In this document: piece after piece, positions 1 to 11,648 of the stretch
Numbering within the stretch: the stretch's first letter is position 1
Layout: every line of letters starts with the position of its first letter
NCBI GenBank assembly: GCA_973895155.1
Contig: OZ316892.1
Coordinates: 3,472,001-3,536,000 of the forward strand
From: Marsupella aquatica
Lineage: Eukaryota > Marchantiophyta
Reading direction: 5' to 3'
DNA: 64,000 bases
Notes under the pieces: model-generated
What the model was told of the DNA's origin: nothing
The model's input: only the letters and a program-made list of their open reading frames with translations
Databases searched by the model: none
Translations under genes and position numbers: made by a program

Positions 1-2104
1 ATGACCTTATTCCCATTGGCGCCCATGCTGTGATTTGCCTGGTTGCTCTCTGCTCTCCACTTCCGGCTCCACCCCAGCCTGGGACCTGCAATGTGCTGTG
101 TTGGGACCTGTGTTGCTGTGTGCCAGAGCTCTTTGCTTATGTTTTTTCTCTATCTATCCCTCTCCATTCGCTGTACATGTTCTCTGATCTTCAATTCTAT
201 TGCCATTTGCTACATGTTCTTTGAGTTTGCTGAGTTTTGTTGTCCACCTTCTCGCCCTCTGTAGCCTTTTGCATCACAAGTGCCTGCATTTCCTTCCCTG
301 TCCCATGCTAGCTCCACTGCGACCTTCCATTGCTATCTATGCTGATTCCTTCCACTGCTACAAAATTCTGCTTTGCAATGGCATCGCAATGCTCATATGT
401 CCCAGTAAAATTTGGGTAGACATAAGTATTAGGCGCGAAGTCTTCTCTCTCTGCCTGCCCAATCTGAATCAAGTGCCCGAGTTCTGACCGAGTTGTCCTC
501 TGTCTGTCTGCTGTTGATTTCTGATTGCTACTTGTCGGATTTGTCTGCTATTTTCAGTTCAGTTTGTTGTCTTGTTGTCGTCTGGCAATTATTGCCAATT
601 ATTCTGACTGCGTGAAAGGCTGTTCTATTTAGTGTTGCCTAATTGAACATAAAAATATGCTATTAAGTTGATTGAGTTAGGCAAATCAGGATCCCGTACC
701 CTTGTGTTCAAAATTCTATATCTGGCAGTGTTTGCTGTGTTTGTTGTGCTCAAACAAACAAACATTCTATTGGCAGTGTCAACCTAGAAAGATAACCTGA
801 TGTATCGCCAACCTTTTCAGTGTGCTGCCAAAGTCCCTGTAGATGCCACTCCTTCTCTGTTTTGAATGAGTAAACTCCTTTCCTCCATATTGAAATGTCA
901 TCCTGGACCTAAGCTACGAGGAACTGCGAGGTGACTCGTGACAATCTTTGTGGTGCAAGGTGAGCTTGATCTCTTATTATTACAATGTAGTCCTTAGTTT
1001 TCCATTGTATGATATTTTCCTTAGTCTGTCAGTGTTCCTCAATGAATTGGTTTCCTTACTCTTCTTTTGACATCCCTCTGTATCATAGCCCTTTTCTTTT
1101 CTCTTTTTCTTACTGAAGAGAAGTGCAGGCATGTATGGTGAATCCTCACTGGATTCCAGCAGCGACTCTGTAGAATTCTGTCGCCAACAAGTTTCAGAGT
1201 TTTGTGTGTGGTTTGCCAACTGCTGTGCCACCTGAGAGAATTCCTCAGTGGCTTTGTACAAGCCTTGCTATTCAACTATGGTACTTTACAGCTAACTGTC
1301 TGACGTTCACACAACATCCATACACAGCAATGAATACAACTCCATGAATACAGCCACATGATTTCCTTTGGTCTGCAAATTGGACGAAACTAAACTAAAA
1401 TCAGCTTGGTCAATTTTAAATTCTTCGTAAGGGTCTCTAATAGCAGCCTGGTATAGTCATCTGTGCACGAAGATAGAGTACGGTGTAGCTTTTGAAAAAG
1501 TGGGTGGACCAGCAGCTTGTTGAGAGTAAAGCAACTTATGGTTCTGTAACAGATGTGTGCAGCAGCTTAAGATGTAGAAGGCACGCAATAAAACTTGATT
1601 TTTACAGATTTAAAAAAGGGCAGGGTGAGTGAGCACTGCATGTTGAACTCACAGGTCCAAATCTTGATTTGATTTTGCTGCTAAAATTCGTATCTCTTGC
1701 CTGAGTCCCAGTTTGCTGGAGTTTTGTTGCTCTCTGTGCTTTGTTGTGTTTGCTCTGTCCATTTTAAAACTTGAGAGCCAAATGAATGCTTTGCTGAAAC
1801 TCAAGTGCTATTTGTTCTGTGTTGCCCTTACAGATTTTAAAAAGGCAGGGTGAGTTCGCACTGCTGTACAGCAAACGAAGGCATACAGGTTGCAATATTT
1901 GTGATTGCTTCCAATCATAGGCCAAGGTTATTTGCCCTGCTCAGTCCTAAATGCTTTGCCATGATCTATAAAGCATTGGTTTGTGCTGCACCCTTGTGGT
2001 TACATGTCATATTTTATGTTGCACCCTCATTCTTTTGTGTCATGCTGCACCCTGTTATTCCTTCTTGTTTCACAATCTGATGTAGGGTCTGAGTGTGCAG
2101 GACC
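1..2104. other. No recognisable gene; T-rich DNA with one direct repeat
   Basis: I see no protein family in any frame; the open frames here are short and have no recognisable motifs. One 45-base direct repeat is visible, at about 1600-1645 and 1827-1871. It contains an acceptor-like TTACAG, a short A-rich core and a donor-like GGTGAGT, so it resembles a duplicated mini-exon. Because the PHD and transposase genes downstream read on the + strand, this may be the 5' part of the CACTA element or its leader, but no CACTA terminus (CACTAGTAGAAAA) and no GTCATT cluster like that at the 3' end is present. Confidence 0.5.
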
Positions 2105-2764
2105 ATGGCTCGCAATAAGCAGAAGGCCATGAATCGTTGCAGAGGTGAATCCTCTCAAGCACCTCAATTGTCCTTATATTCAGACATTGAGATTAACCAG
2201 AATAGTCCACATGTATGTGCGATTTGTGATGAGGGAGGGGATCTCATTGTTTGTGATGGGCCTTGCCACTGACATTTCCATAAGAATGTTTCCTGTCCTT
2301 TGGGTCAGCAATGGCTATGCCCAACTATATCCCTAGCTGATGGCCATGTTGGAGAATGGCTTTGTGTTGATTGCAAGAATGAGGAACATTCTTGCTTTAA
2401 GTGCCATGTGTCTGGAAAAATTGGTGAAGAGGTAAGAAAATGTCCAGACCCTCTCTGTGCCCGGTTTTACTGTCGGCAGTGTTTGGTTCCTGGCACAACA
2501 TCATGTGGACTCCATATTTGTCTTACTTGTGGACAGGGGCCCAATGATGGGGCTAATGGCTTTTTGGTTCAGTGCATGAGGTGTCCTAAGGCATGGCACA
2601 AGGACTGCCTGCTGTTTATCCAGCAGAGGGGATTTGCCCATGATCGAACAATTTGGGATCACTCAGCGCATGGGCAGCCCAAGAAGGGGATGTTTTACTG
2701 TCCTGACCATGACATTGACCCTACACTAGGCACTCCTGCTAGGAGCCACATATCTTGGATTTGA
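2105..2764 (+). pseudogene. EDM2-like PHD-finger protein fragment, one in-frame TGA
   Basis: From ATG 2105 one frame runs about 220 codons to 2764, broken only by TGA at 2270-2272. The first part reads HVCAICDEGGDLIVCDGPCH, stop, HFHK: a C4HC3 PHD core. It continues with EWLCVDCKNEEHSCFKCH, further Cys/His pairs including RFYCRQC and RCPKAWHKDC, and ends YCPDHDIDPTLGTPARSHI. That last stretch matches the end of the PHD/ePHD block of plant EDM2 (Enhanced Downy Mildew 2), where a C-x-H-(D/E)-I-D-x-x-LGTP-x-R-x-H-I motif follows the fingers. EDM2 is a nuclear chromatin reader that controls H3K9me2-marked transposons, including those in introns. The stop sits where related fingers carry Arg/Leu between the Cys-His pair, consistent with CGA to TGA. 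The methyltransferase-like part of EDM2 is absent. Read-through or use of the ATG at 2573 cannot be excluded. Confidence 0.75.
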
Positions 2765-3364
2765 TTGAGGCTGGATGGAACACAAACTTGAGATAGAGCT
2801 TTTTGATGGTTTCACGTGGACTTAAACAATTTTCATAGTGCTAAAACATGTGGACTATTTATATGCAGTTTGATGAACTCCTCATGTATACACACTCTAC
2901 GACAGTGCATTGCGGATTGAGGCAATTAATTTTGAGAAATCAACTTTATTATCTTTTCCAGGGTAGGATTTTGATTTTCAAGCATGTGCTTTGAGTGTGA
3001 CTTTCCTCCATATTGATGTCTAAACTTCACTTGTAAATTTGTCACTGGTGTCACAAATGTTACTTATTCCAGACCTGTCTGCTCACATTCCTAATAGGCA
3101 AACAAATACTGGAAATGATGAAGGCACAGAGATTTACGTTCATAGTATCATTCTGATGACACTGTATGTGATGCTCTATTTGTATGCAAGAAGGAGAAGG
3201 TGCCCCACTACAGTGGATTTGAGAAACTGGGCTCTGTGGGTTTGAGCAATTGGACTGTGGTTGGCATCGGTTGTACAACTGTGACGGTAGGCCCAATTTT
3301 GTATGCATGTCACACTGATTCAGTTTGAAAATCATAGTTTGAATACAATTTCAATCAAGCTAGC
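2765..3364. other. Gap between PHD module and transposase; no gene seen
   Basis: Six hundred bases of AT-rich DNA with only short open frames of no recognisable family. It probably holds the 3' UTR of the PHD unit and the promoter/leader of the transposase gene. I see no terminal repeats that would mark the PHD module as a separate insertion. Confidence 0.4.
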
Positions 3365-6300
3365 ATGGCACAATTGCCACAGAATACGTTAGGTGTGGGT
3401 AGAACTCCAAAGTTGCCGCTCTTCCATCCAGCTAGAGTACAACATCGTGATGATGCTTTGTGGGTTCGAGAACAGAAGGCCTGCCACAAGAGTGGGGACC
3501 ATAAGATGTACTGCCCTTGTGTGAACTGCAAAGGGAATTATAGGACTAATCGAAATACTGCTAGACTGCACCTTATTAAACATGGTCGGTACCCTGCATG
3601 TCGAGTGTGGGTGGGAGAGGGACAGGACTCTTCTGATGAAGAGTGGGGTGCTGACTACATGTCACAACATGGCCCAGAGGCACCCTGAGGCACCCTGAGG
3701 CACCCTGAGGCAACCTGTGCACAACAACCAACTGTAGATGTTGAAGAACATTTATTTGTAGACGTTCCAGAGTATCCAACTGTGGATGTTCCAGAGTATC
3801 CAACTGTGGATGTTGAAGAACATCCAACTATAGATGTTGAAGAACATATCAGGGCTCTACTAGAAGAAACGTTGCTGAGAACCAGTGAAGAATCCCCTGA
3901 ACATGAACTAGATGATCAGGACCGTTTTGACTTGGATTTTGTACTTGGGGATGATGAGAGTGAAGGAGGTGCCCATCCTGTAAACCCCCTTGAAACCTCT
4001 GAAACTCCTGTGGAGACTGATCCTGCACAGTTATCTTTAGATGCAGCAATGCAACCTTTGTTCCCAGGCAGCAAAATAGATGTTGTGTCATTCATGTTGC
4101 TTCTGCTGAACATCTGTCATGGCCATGGATTCTCAAACAAAGGAGTGAATGCATTGTTGTCTTTGATGGGGGAGCATGGTATGCCTGCAGAGCATAATCT
4201 GCCCAAGAACTTATATGCTGCAAAGCAGCTATTGAGAAAGCTTGGCTTGGATTATGAGAGAATCCCTATCTGTGAGAAAGGTTGCATGCTCTTTAGGGGT
4301 GAGAATGCCAAGTTAGAAAACTGTTCAGTGTGTCAGCAGCCCAAGATGAAGAGAGTGGGGAATTCATTACAGGCAAGGAAGGTGGTGCGGTATTTCCCTA
4401 TAATTCCCAGGTTGAAGAGATTGTATGCCACTGCTGGTACATCTAAACTCATGACTTGGCATCATGAGAATAGAAGCACAGACAACATGGTTTGGCACGC
4501 AGCAGATTCGAAGGCTTGGAAGCATGTGGATACAAATATTGATAGGAAATTTGCAGCTGAACCAAGGAATGTGCGATTTGGGTTGGCACTTGATGGGGTG
4601 AATCCCTTTGGGAATAATTCCACAGCTTGGTCTACCTGGCCAATACTGTTGTTGAATTACAATTTACCTCCTTGGCTTACCACCAAGAAGTTCTTTGTCA
4701 TGCTAGCTATGCTGATTCCAGGACCTGGTTCAGTAACAGAAGAACAGTTGGACATAATATTGGGCCCATTCTATGAGGAGCTGGAGCTGTTGTGGAAGAA
4801 AGGAGTGCCTTGCTTTGACAAATTGCCACGCCCAGGATTGTCTCAACACTTCAACCTTAGGGCTGTGCTATTGTGGACAATCAATGATTACCCTGCATAT
4901 GGTTTAATATCTGGACAACAACACTCTGGATACAAAGGATGTGTCATCTGTGGGCCAAAATGTGTGGCACGTGGTTCTAAGCACTTGCAGAAATTAGAGT
5001 ACAGTGGCCACCGTCGATGGTTAGCAGCAAGGCATCTTTTTCGTAGACCAGACAGTGCACAATACTTTGATGGTGCAATTGAGAGTCGACCTGCACCGTG
5101 TAGAATGACAAGCTCTGATAGAAAGAAGTGGGGAGACGAGACAACAAAATATTTGAAGAAGGGAGGAACCAAGGTTGAGGATGAGAAATGCCCCATAAAG
5201 GTGCATGGAGTGAAGAGGGCTACTGGTCTGTACAAGTTGCCCTATTGGAATGTAAGACTCCATACTACTACAATGAATTTCTACAATCTCTTCATATGAC
5301 TTTGAAATATATTCTCTTCATATACTTCCTGTAGCCCAGATTTTGTAATTGTTGTATTCAATGCACTAATTTCTGAATTGTGTCTACTGCACAAACTACT
5401 GTCCAGTGATGCCAAAAGTTGTATTCAATGCCCTAATTTCTGAATTGTGTGTCCACTGCAGAAACTACTCATTAACCATTGTCTAGATCCCATGCATTGT
5501 GAGAAGAATCTTGCACACAACATTGTGCACACTATCATTGGGACCAAGGACACTCCTTCTATGAGAGAAGACATGAAGCTCTTACAGGTGCGCCAACACC
5601 TATGGCTTGTACCCAATCCAGCTCCCAAGCGTAACGATGACAAATTGTTGATGCCCCCAGCCCCATATTGCCTGAGCAAGAAGGAAAGAACAAGGTTCTT
5701 GGAGGTGTTATTGACCTTGAAAGGGCCCACTGGTTTTTCAAGTTCTTTGGCGAAGTGTGTTACAAAATCCAAGAAACTCTCTGGGTTGAAATCACATGAT
5801 TTCCACCAACTCATGCAACAGATTCTCCCTCTGGCAACAATGGGATTACTTGATGAAGGGGTTTGCTTGGCCATAGCTGGGGTGAGCAATATCTATTGCC
5901 AGATTTGTACGAAGGTGTGGGACCCTTCAATGTATGAGAATTTGATGATGGATGTTGCATTCGATCACTCTCTGCATTTTGGAAATCCATTTTCCACCAA
6001 GTTTCTTTGATGTCATGACCCATTTAATGATTCACCCTAGTGGAGGAATTAGACTTGTGTGGCCCAGTTACAGGCAGATGGATGTACCCAATAGAGAGGA
6101 ACCTGAAGGTATTGAAGGGTTATGTACGAAACAAGGCACGTCCAGAGGCTTCTATGGCTGAAGGCTATGTATTAGATGAGTCTTTGGGATTCCTTTCTGA
6201 ATACATGATTGATGCAAAGGGAGAGGGAAAACGAACCTGGGAGTTGGAGGAGGATGCTGGCGTTGCAGGCATTGTTTTGGAAGGGGCTGCAAAGGCGATA

Positions 6301-7331
6301 ACTTTGGATTGGTCTGAAATGATGGCCATGCATCATTATATATTGGAGAATGAAGAGACAGTGGCTCCATGGTACAGATACATAAACTCTAAATTATGTT
6401 GCCCCATTGTGTTTGTATATTCATGGTGGATCATGCACTAATGTCTTCAGTGTTGTTGTTGCCATGTAGGATATATGATGCTACCAATGAGACTGTTACC
6501 AAACGAAGAGTGGATTTCCGGAAGGAATGGATGAGGAAGCCTGCCAATCGAAGAAAACCAGTGGAATTTCCCGCTAACTGCCAAGAATTGCCACCTTTCA
6601 GGGAATGGTTTCAAACATTAGTCACCCATAATTTTGAGAAAGAGTCTAAGCGGTCATTACTATCTGTATACTCCACACCACCTAGTTTGAAGGCACGACT
6701 GTATAGGGCATGCAGAGCCTATGGGCACCATTGGAGGACTATTCCATCCTTGGGGTGTTTGAGTGATTGTGATTCTGGTGCTTTCAGCACTTTTGATTCT
6801 AGGATGGCTTCTACATTCATTGAGAAGCGAGTGGACAGGTCTGGTGCAACCATAGAAGAATCTGTACAGTATGTAGGGGCCTTGACAGATATCTTGGTAC
6901 TGAATTACGGCAGCTTGAGGAAAGAGGTGATTCTTTTCAAAGGGAAATTGGCAGATCCATCATGGACTCCTAAATCCTCTGCCAGTATGAGGTATTCCGA
7001 GTCTGGTCTTTGGCAGGTGAATTTCCATAGAGAACTGGGTGTGTCCAAGAAAATGGATTACGTTTTCCCAAAGCAAGTGGAGCAAGTTTTCTTCCACCCC
7101 AATGAGAAGGGGATAGCATGGAGAACAATCCTCCACAAAGAATTCAGGTCCACAAGGGTGTTAGGTGATTACACAGACGTTGATTTCCATGCTACAATGG
7201 AAAACAATGCCAAATTACACATCGAATTGGCTAAGGCCTGTAGGTCCAGAGCAAATCCAGGACCATTGACTGGTCCCAAACGAGGCAGAGATGTAGAGGG
7301 ATCTGCAAGAAAGGGCAGGCCTAAGCAGTGA
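3365..7331 (+). pseudogene. TNP2: TNP2-type CACTA transposase, three exons, broken
   Basis: Exon 1 (3365-5251) opens with a transposase-associated domain, a Cys/His zinc motif (YCPCVNCKGNYRTN...HLIKHG). Then come an acidic linker with DVEEHPT/DVPEYPT repeats and the Transposase_21 catalytic core. Likely catalytic Asp residues lie in LALDGVNPF and LLWTINDYPAYG. Exon 2 (5462-6371) has LDPMHCEKNLAHNIVHT and a DUF4218-like stretch (LKSHDFHQLMQQILP, then FPPSFFDVM, RWMYPIER, LKGYVRNKARPE). Exon 3 (6470-7331) carries the DUF4216-type region (VGALTDILVLNYGS, DYVFPKQVEQVFFHPN). Splice joins (GTAAGA 5252, GTACAG 6372) keep phase. Damage: TGA 3686-3688 created by a 10-bp repeat expansion, and two frameshifts near 5975 and 6040, where the conserved DUF4218 region moves through three frames. 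The enzyme would bind and cut the CACTA ends; this copy should be dead. Confidence 0.88.
3681..3710 (+). repeat. Three 10-bp units (CACCCTGAGG) inside TNP2
   Basis: CACCCTGAGG occurs three times in tandem, followed by a partial CAACCTG. Thirty bases keep the outer frame, so the TNP2 frame before and after is the same, but reading through the units necessarily gives a TGA at 3686-3688. The stop is therefore best explained by a small tandem expansion rather than a base substitution. Confidence 0.85.
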
Positions 7332-7425
7332 ATAGGTTTTAGGTGTGTGAAGTCCATAGATGGACTACATGTATGGACTATATATGAAATCAGACTAATG
7401 GTTTACCCATTTGTGCAGTTGGTGA

Positions 7426-10400
7426 ATGCAGCCTGTGAAAGGAAGATTGCAGAGGTTGTCACATTCTGTGAATCCTTATGAGGAGGCCCAAAATCGGAAC
7501 ATAGAGCATAATGTCAGAATTATGCGTGATCTAGGACTGGGGCCAGACTGCAAGCTGATGTGTGTGTTAATATGTCTGTTGCAAATTTGATTTAGTAGAT
7601 GGAGTTGTCAAGTTCCTTTTCTGTTTTCATATTCCAGATTGGTCTCATACTAGTATGGATCTTGTACATAAGTACTAGTGTTACGGTGTTGTAGATTCAT
7701 TTTGCATGTATGTTTGATCTGCATTGGTGTATGTTGATGATTGCTTTAATTGTTCCTTAGAGGCCCAACCACACATGTACAACGAGAGAGAGGAAAGCCT
7801 GCTTTGGTGAAAGGTACTTCAACTGAAACATTGCCAAAGAGGAGGAGCTCTAGACTATCAGAAGTTACCAAGGTGAACATGGCAGAGTCTGGTGATGATG
7901 GCTATGCCAATGCTGGGTATGACACTGAGGATTCTGACATTGGAGGGTCAGAACCTGAGAGTGAACAACAGGTAATGCTTGAACTTCATCATCCTAAACC
8001 CTAAATCCTTGTCCTTGTTTCAAAGTATTTGTTAATATGCCTACGTTGTCCATGATGTAGGTACAGAAACAAAATCGTGGTCCTAAGAAGACTGGGCCTG
8101 GTGGAGGTGGGCTGGTGAGATGTTGGAAAGACCCAGACACTGGACTATTATATGAAAGTGAGTGGATTGTACTAATATACCTTTTCAGTGTGTTTGGAAG
8201 TTGATATTCTACATTTTCCTAAAATTCATTGAAGTGCTTGGTGGTGTGTGTTTGTTTAGTGGTTCCATCAGCATCTGAAGGCAGATCAGGTCAATCTGAC
8301 GTACTACATTCTAGAGGATCTTCAGGTAATACAAATCTGCTCGTCATGCATATGCAAGTGCATTTGCTCAACTTTTCAATGTACATATTTTTTGAGTGAA
8401 AGCATGTGTGTGCATTGCAGGTGGGGCCTCTGAGATGCGCAGGGAACGAAGGCATGCTAAGAAGATGTTTGATAATGCTGCCAAAGTATGAAGGAATCAG
8501 GGAGATTTGCCCAAACACATTAAAGTGAGTATTGTACTTTTTTTGAATGTAGATTTAGACATAGATCCTCTCTGTTATTGTGTGTATAAAACCTGGACTA
8601 TGCATAAATTCCAGAGTTATGAATTGACATTGCATGTGAAATGCAGATTTATGACAATGATATTGATGATTCTGATCCCAACAAACAGTACTGGCTGGAG
8701 GAACTTCGTGGCAATGTACTCAGAATCTTTGATGTATCAAAGCCAAAATGGACTGATCATCCACGAGTTCATATAACCAGTGTGTGGAAGAACATGGCAG
8801 CTGAGTGGGAGTATGTGGGTGGGGAATTTATTGACAACAAATTCCAGAGTCATTGTCGTGGCATATTGAAGAGAGAGCGCCATAAAATGCATGTTTACTG
8901 GAAGAAAGTTTGCAATGAGGATCCAACCAAACCTGGGCCATCTGGTGTTGATCCAAAGAAATGGGCAGCTTTGGTATCTCATTTCACCAGTCCAGCATTG
9001 ATATCTTTGAGTAAACAGATGACTGATAAAAGAGCACGAGTGCAAGATACCAGTCACTTTGGTAGAGGAGGGCATGCTGCAGCAGCAAAGAGAATGGTAA
9101 ACTGTCTATATCATTTTCACTATCAATTCTGTCTTGTTTGTGAATCTTGATGAAAACAAACTCTGAGTTTCTCATTCATTGTGTGTTTGAACAGAAGCAG
9201 AAGAGAGGATCAAGCCCAGGTATATCTTACCTGAAAGAAAATCTTGGTAGTTAGGGTTCATTGCCAAAGGTGACAATGAGCCCATCATTGGCAAGTGCAG
9301 AAGGTCAGACTGGTAGTTTTTTGGGAGCAAAGGTGAGCCCGTCATTGGCAAGTGGGGAGGGTAAAAGTGCTAGCTTACTGGGGCAAGGATACAGACATGG
9401 ATCAGCTGTGAGTATTGCCATTCCAATCTGATTTGTACATCATTTTCCATTTGATAGAGTGTTGTGTCGTTTGTTAGTTTGACAGTGAGAATATTGTGTT
9501 GGTTTGTGGTTCATTTACAGACCCCACATTCAAAAGAAGAGGTCACTGCCATTGGGGCTGTCAAATTGGATGTTGATGAGTTGAAAGGCACTGTGAAGGA
9601 GTTGACAAACATGATGACTATATGGATGGCACATCACTCCAGTAATGCACAAGTTCCAACATTTGTTCCTAGTCACAGTAAGTTGACTACAGCTACCAAA
9701 GAAGGTAGTAGAAAATGATCTCTTACTTTTTCAGGTGATAATGGAGGTAAAATTCTCTATCATCTATTCACTGTCCATTCAATGTAATTATTGTGGTATA
9801 TATATGTCATTGTATGTTTATAATGTTCTTGCATGTTCTAGTGTGATTATATGTTGCTGGTGTATACATGTTTGTTTATGCATTTCTCTTGTGTGTGTTT
9901 ATGACAGCATCTTTAGGGGAGCCTCCTGTGTCGTAGGGAAGACCAACTGACACAGCTAATAGTACTCTGAAGCAAACTGAATTGGAAGTGAACCTTTTGC
10001 CATCTAAGTTGCCTAAAGAAGCCATTTCAGATGCCTTTCAGTTGCCAGAGGATAAGTCGACTCAGTTGACACCAGATGTAACCCCAAAATCATCTGAGTT
10101 GCCAAAAGAAACTCCTGTTCCAAGTGAGCATGATGACACTCCATCAACTAGAAAGGGAAAGAAGAAAAGGAAGAAAGGATCTTCAGCAAATGCATCACCT
10201 GCACAGAAGAAACCAATGCAGTCTCCTAACCCCATTGCAAAGGTAAATGTGTGTTTGATTTGAGTGTTCTTCTATCTTTCAATTTCTGTTTATTGCATTT
10301 TTAACAAAATGTGTTGTTCACAGTTTGTAAGAGGAGATTTGGTGAAGATGAAGAGCGTTGTGGACAATTCCATGATAGTGGCAGAAGGTGAGGTGACAGG

Positions 10401-10584
10401 GCTGCCAGGAGAAGATAAGTTTCATTGTGCAAATTTTGAAAGCCCTTTCTTGCGAGTGCGTGTGATTGAAGTGTTTGTAGATGTGGCATTGCCATTTGCC
10501 AATGCAGGGGAGAAACAGTCTAAATTATCTGATGTGAAAGGGATGAATGCCCTATGGAACTCTAGATTGCTTAAGAAGCAATAG
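7426..10584 (+). pseudogene. CACTA second gene, TNPA-like (Transposase_24 and DUF8039-type end)
   Basis: A multi-exon gene directly downstream of TNP2. Exon 1 (7426-7559) starts MQPVKGRLQRLSHS and has NPYEEAQNRNIEHN, typical of plant transposon-borne proteins. Later exons: 7761-7971, 8061-8157, 8260-8325, 8421-8524, 8647-9096, 9195-9219, ~9274-9409, 9521-9677, ~9909-10242, 10324-10584. The 8647-9096 exon holds the Transposase_24-type stretch (WAALVSHFTSPALISLSKQM...). A KGKKKRKKGSS basic patch follows near 10155-10180. The last exon (FVRGDLVKMKSVVDNSMIVAEGEV...) resembles the DUF8039 C-terminal domain. Such proteins are thought to bind the subterminal motifs. Breaks: TGA 8489-8491 (AAKV, stop, RNQGDLPKHIK) and TAG 9934-9936; the 9219/9274 junction is also out of phase by one base. 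Exon limits marked ~ are approximate. Confidence 0.75.
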
Positions 10585-10879
10585 AAATAGCACTCTGTCA
10601 AGAAACACTAGACATGATAGAATCAGCTCTGTTTTTCTATAAACATGCAGAGTGATTGGTATGTCAGGTTGTAACAATTGACAATCTAATATTATTGATG
10701 CCAATGTAATTTTGTTTCATAAATTTGCATTGAGTTCAATAGTTACTGTGAGACTTATGAAGGTATCTTGTATGAATGTCAATTGGATTTGTGATATATA
10801 TGGAATGTTTCTTTAAGTTTTCATTCAGCAAATCTATTGAATGGCTTTGTAATGTATGACTTTTGAATGACATGAAGTT
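10585..10879 (+). other. 3' non-coding tail of the CACTA second gene
   Basis: AT-rich sequence between the stop codon of the TNPA-like gene and the subterminal repeats. It probably contains the 3' UTR and polyadenylation region. I see no further reading frame. Confidence 0.4.
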
Positions 10880-11635
10880 TTATCTATCATGATCACTTAA
10901 ATTTGAATTTCTCCAAATCATTGAATACTTCACCTAAATGACTGGCTAGAATGACTGATGTAATGGTCATTATCCACAACTATCTTTGTGACCAATATGA
11001 CTCAACTCTGGTCATTAAAGACATAGACTAAATGATTCAAAGAATGACATATATACAATGACCGCTCTCATGGTCATTATAAACAAGTCCACTATGACTC
11101 ACTTTATGTCATTCAAGACATGTCATTAATGACTAATGTGTATCTTTATGTGTCTCCTCCTAATTGAACCACGTGTCTTAATATGACTTGTTTATATCGT
11201 AATCATTTTGGACACGTCCAAAATGACCCAAATATATTGCCAAATGGTGAATCCTCTTTGAACCATGTGTCACTATTTGATTTGTTATATAATGTACATC
11301 ATTTTGGACAAGTCCAAAATGACCAATGTTATTTGTTTTTTGATTGCCACATGTCATTGTGTGATTGGGTACGGGGACCGTCGACGGTCAATGGCAATTG
11401 ACCGTCGATGGTGATTTGTGTCGTCATTTTGGACCGTTCAGCATTTATGACCATATCATAAAAAACGGTCATTTAGGATAGTATGAAATGACCACATGTT
11501 TTTAGCGTCATTTGTCCAAAAGGACCGTGACCAAAATGTCCGTTGTGACGCGTCTGGAAAGACGAGAACGATTGTGTCATTGTTTTGTTAAAAAGGCCTG
11601 ATTAATAGACATTGTTTCTGTCATAAAATACATTG
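10880..11635 (+). repeat. CACTA 3' subterminal repeats (GTCATT/AATGAC) with palindromes
   Basis: About 18 copies of GTCATT, AATGAC(C) or one-base variants in both orientations fall within about 700 bases, as expected of En/Spm-type subterminal binding sites. Two near-identical palindromes built from CATTTTGGAC and GTCCAAAATG lie at 11204-11225 and 11299-11322. A third hairpin, based on CCGTCGACGGTCAAT and its near-complement, lies at about 11376-11413. A matching cluster is missing at the left side of the window, so the 5' subterminal region is outside or lost. Confidence 0.8.
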
Positions 11636-11648
11636 TTTTCTACTAGTG
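11636..11648 (-). repeat. CACTA 3' terminal inverted repeat
   Basis: TTTTCTACTAGTG, the inverse of CACTAGTAGAAAA. The next bases, TTG (11649-11651), would be one half of the 3-bp target duplication; the other half cannot be seen because the left end is missing. The open frame of the minus-strand gene begins immediately outside this terminus, which supports the boundary. Confidence 0.85.

Larger units (their letters stand above)
2105..11648 (+). mobile_element. CACTA (En/Spm-like) DNA transposon, decayed, 5' end not found
   Basis: The 3' terminus TTTTCTACTAGTG (11636-11648) is the reverse complement of the common plant CACTA end CACTAGTAGAAAA. It is preceded by about 750 bases dense in GTCATT/AATGAC motifs, the expected subterminal transposase-binding region. 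Inside lie a TNP2-type transposase and a Transposase_24/TNPA-like gene in the usual order on the same strand. An EDM2-like PHD coding region lies 600 bases upstream of TNP2; I place it inside the element by orientation and proximity only. The left limit given is the first coding base I can support; the true 5' end may lie before the window. All three coding regions contain stops or frameshifts, so this copy cannot be autonomous. The 3' end interrupts a minus-strand gene. Confidence 0.85.

Noticed and set aside
2145-2336. Plus-strand 63-codon frame overlapping the PHD region
   Set aside because: It is in another frame; the frame from 2105 carries the PHD cysteines on both sides of the TGA.
5425-5889. 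154-codon minus-strand frame
   Set aside because: Antisense to the TNP2 second exon, whose plus-strand frame carries the family motifs.
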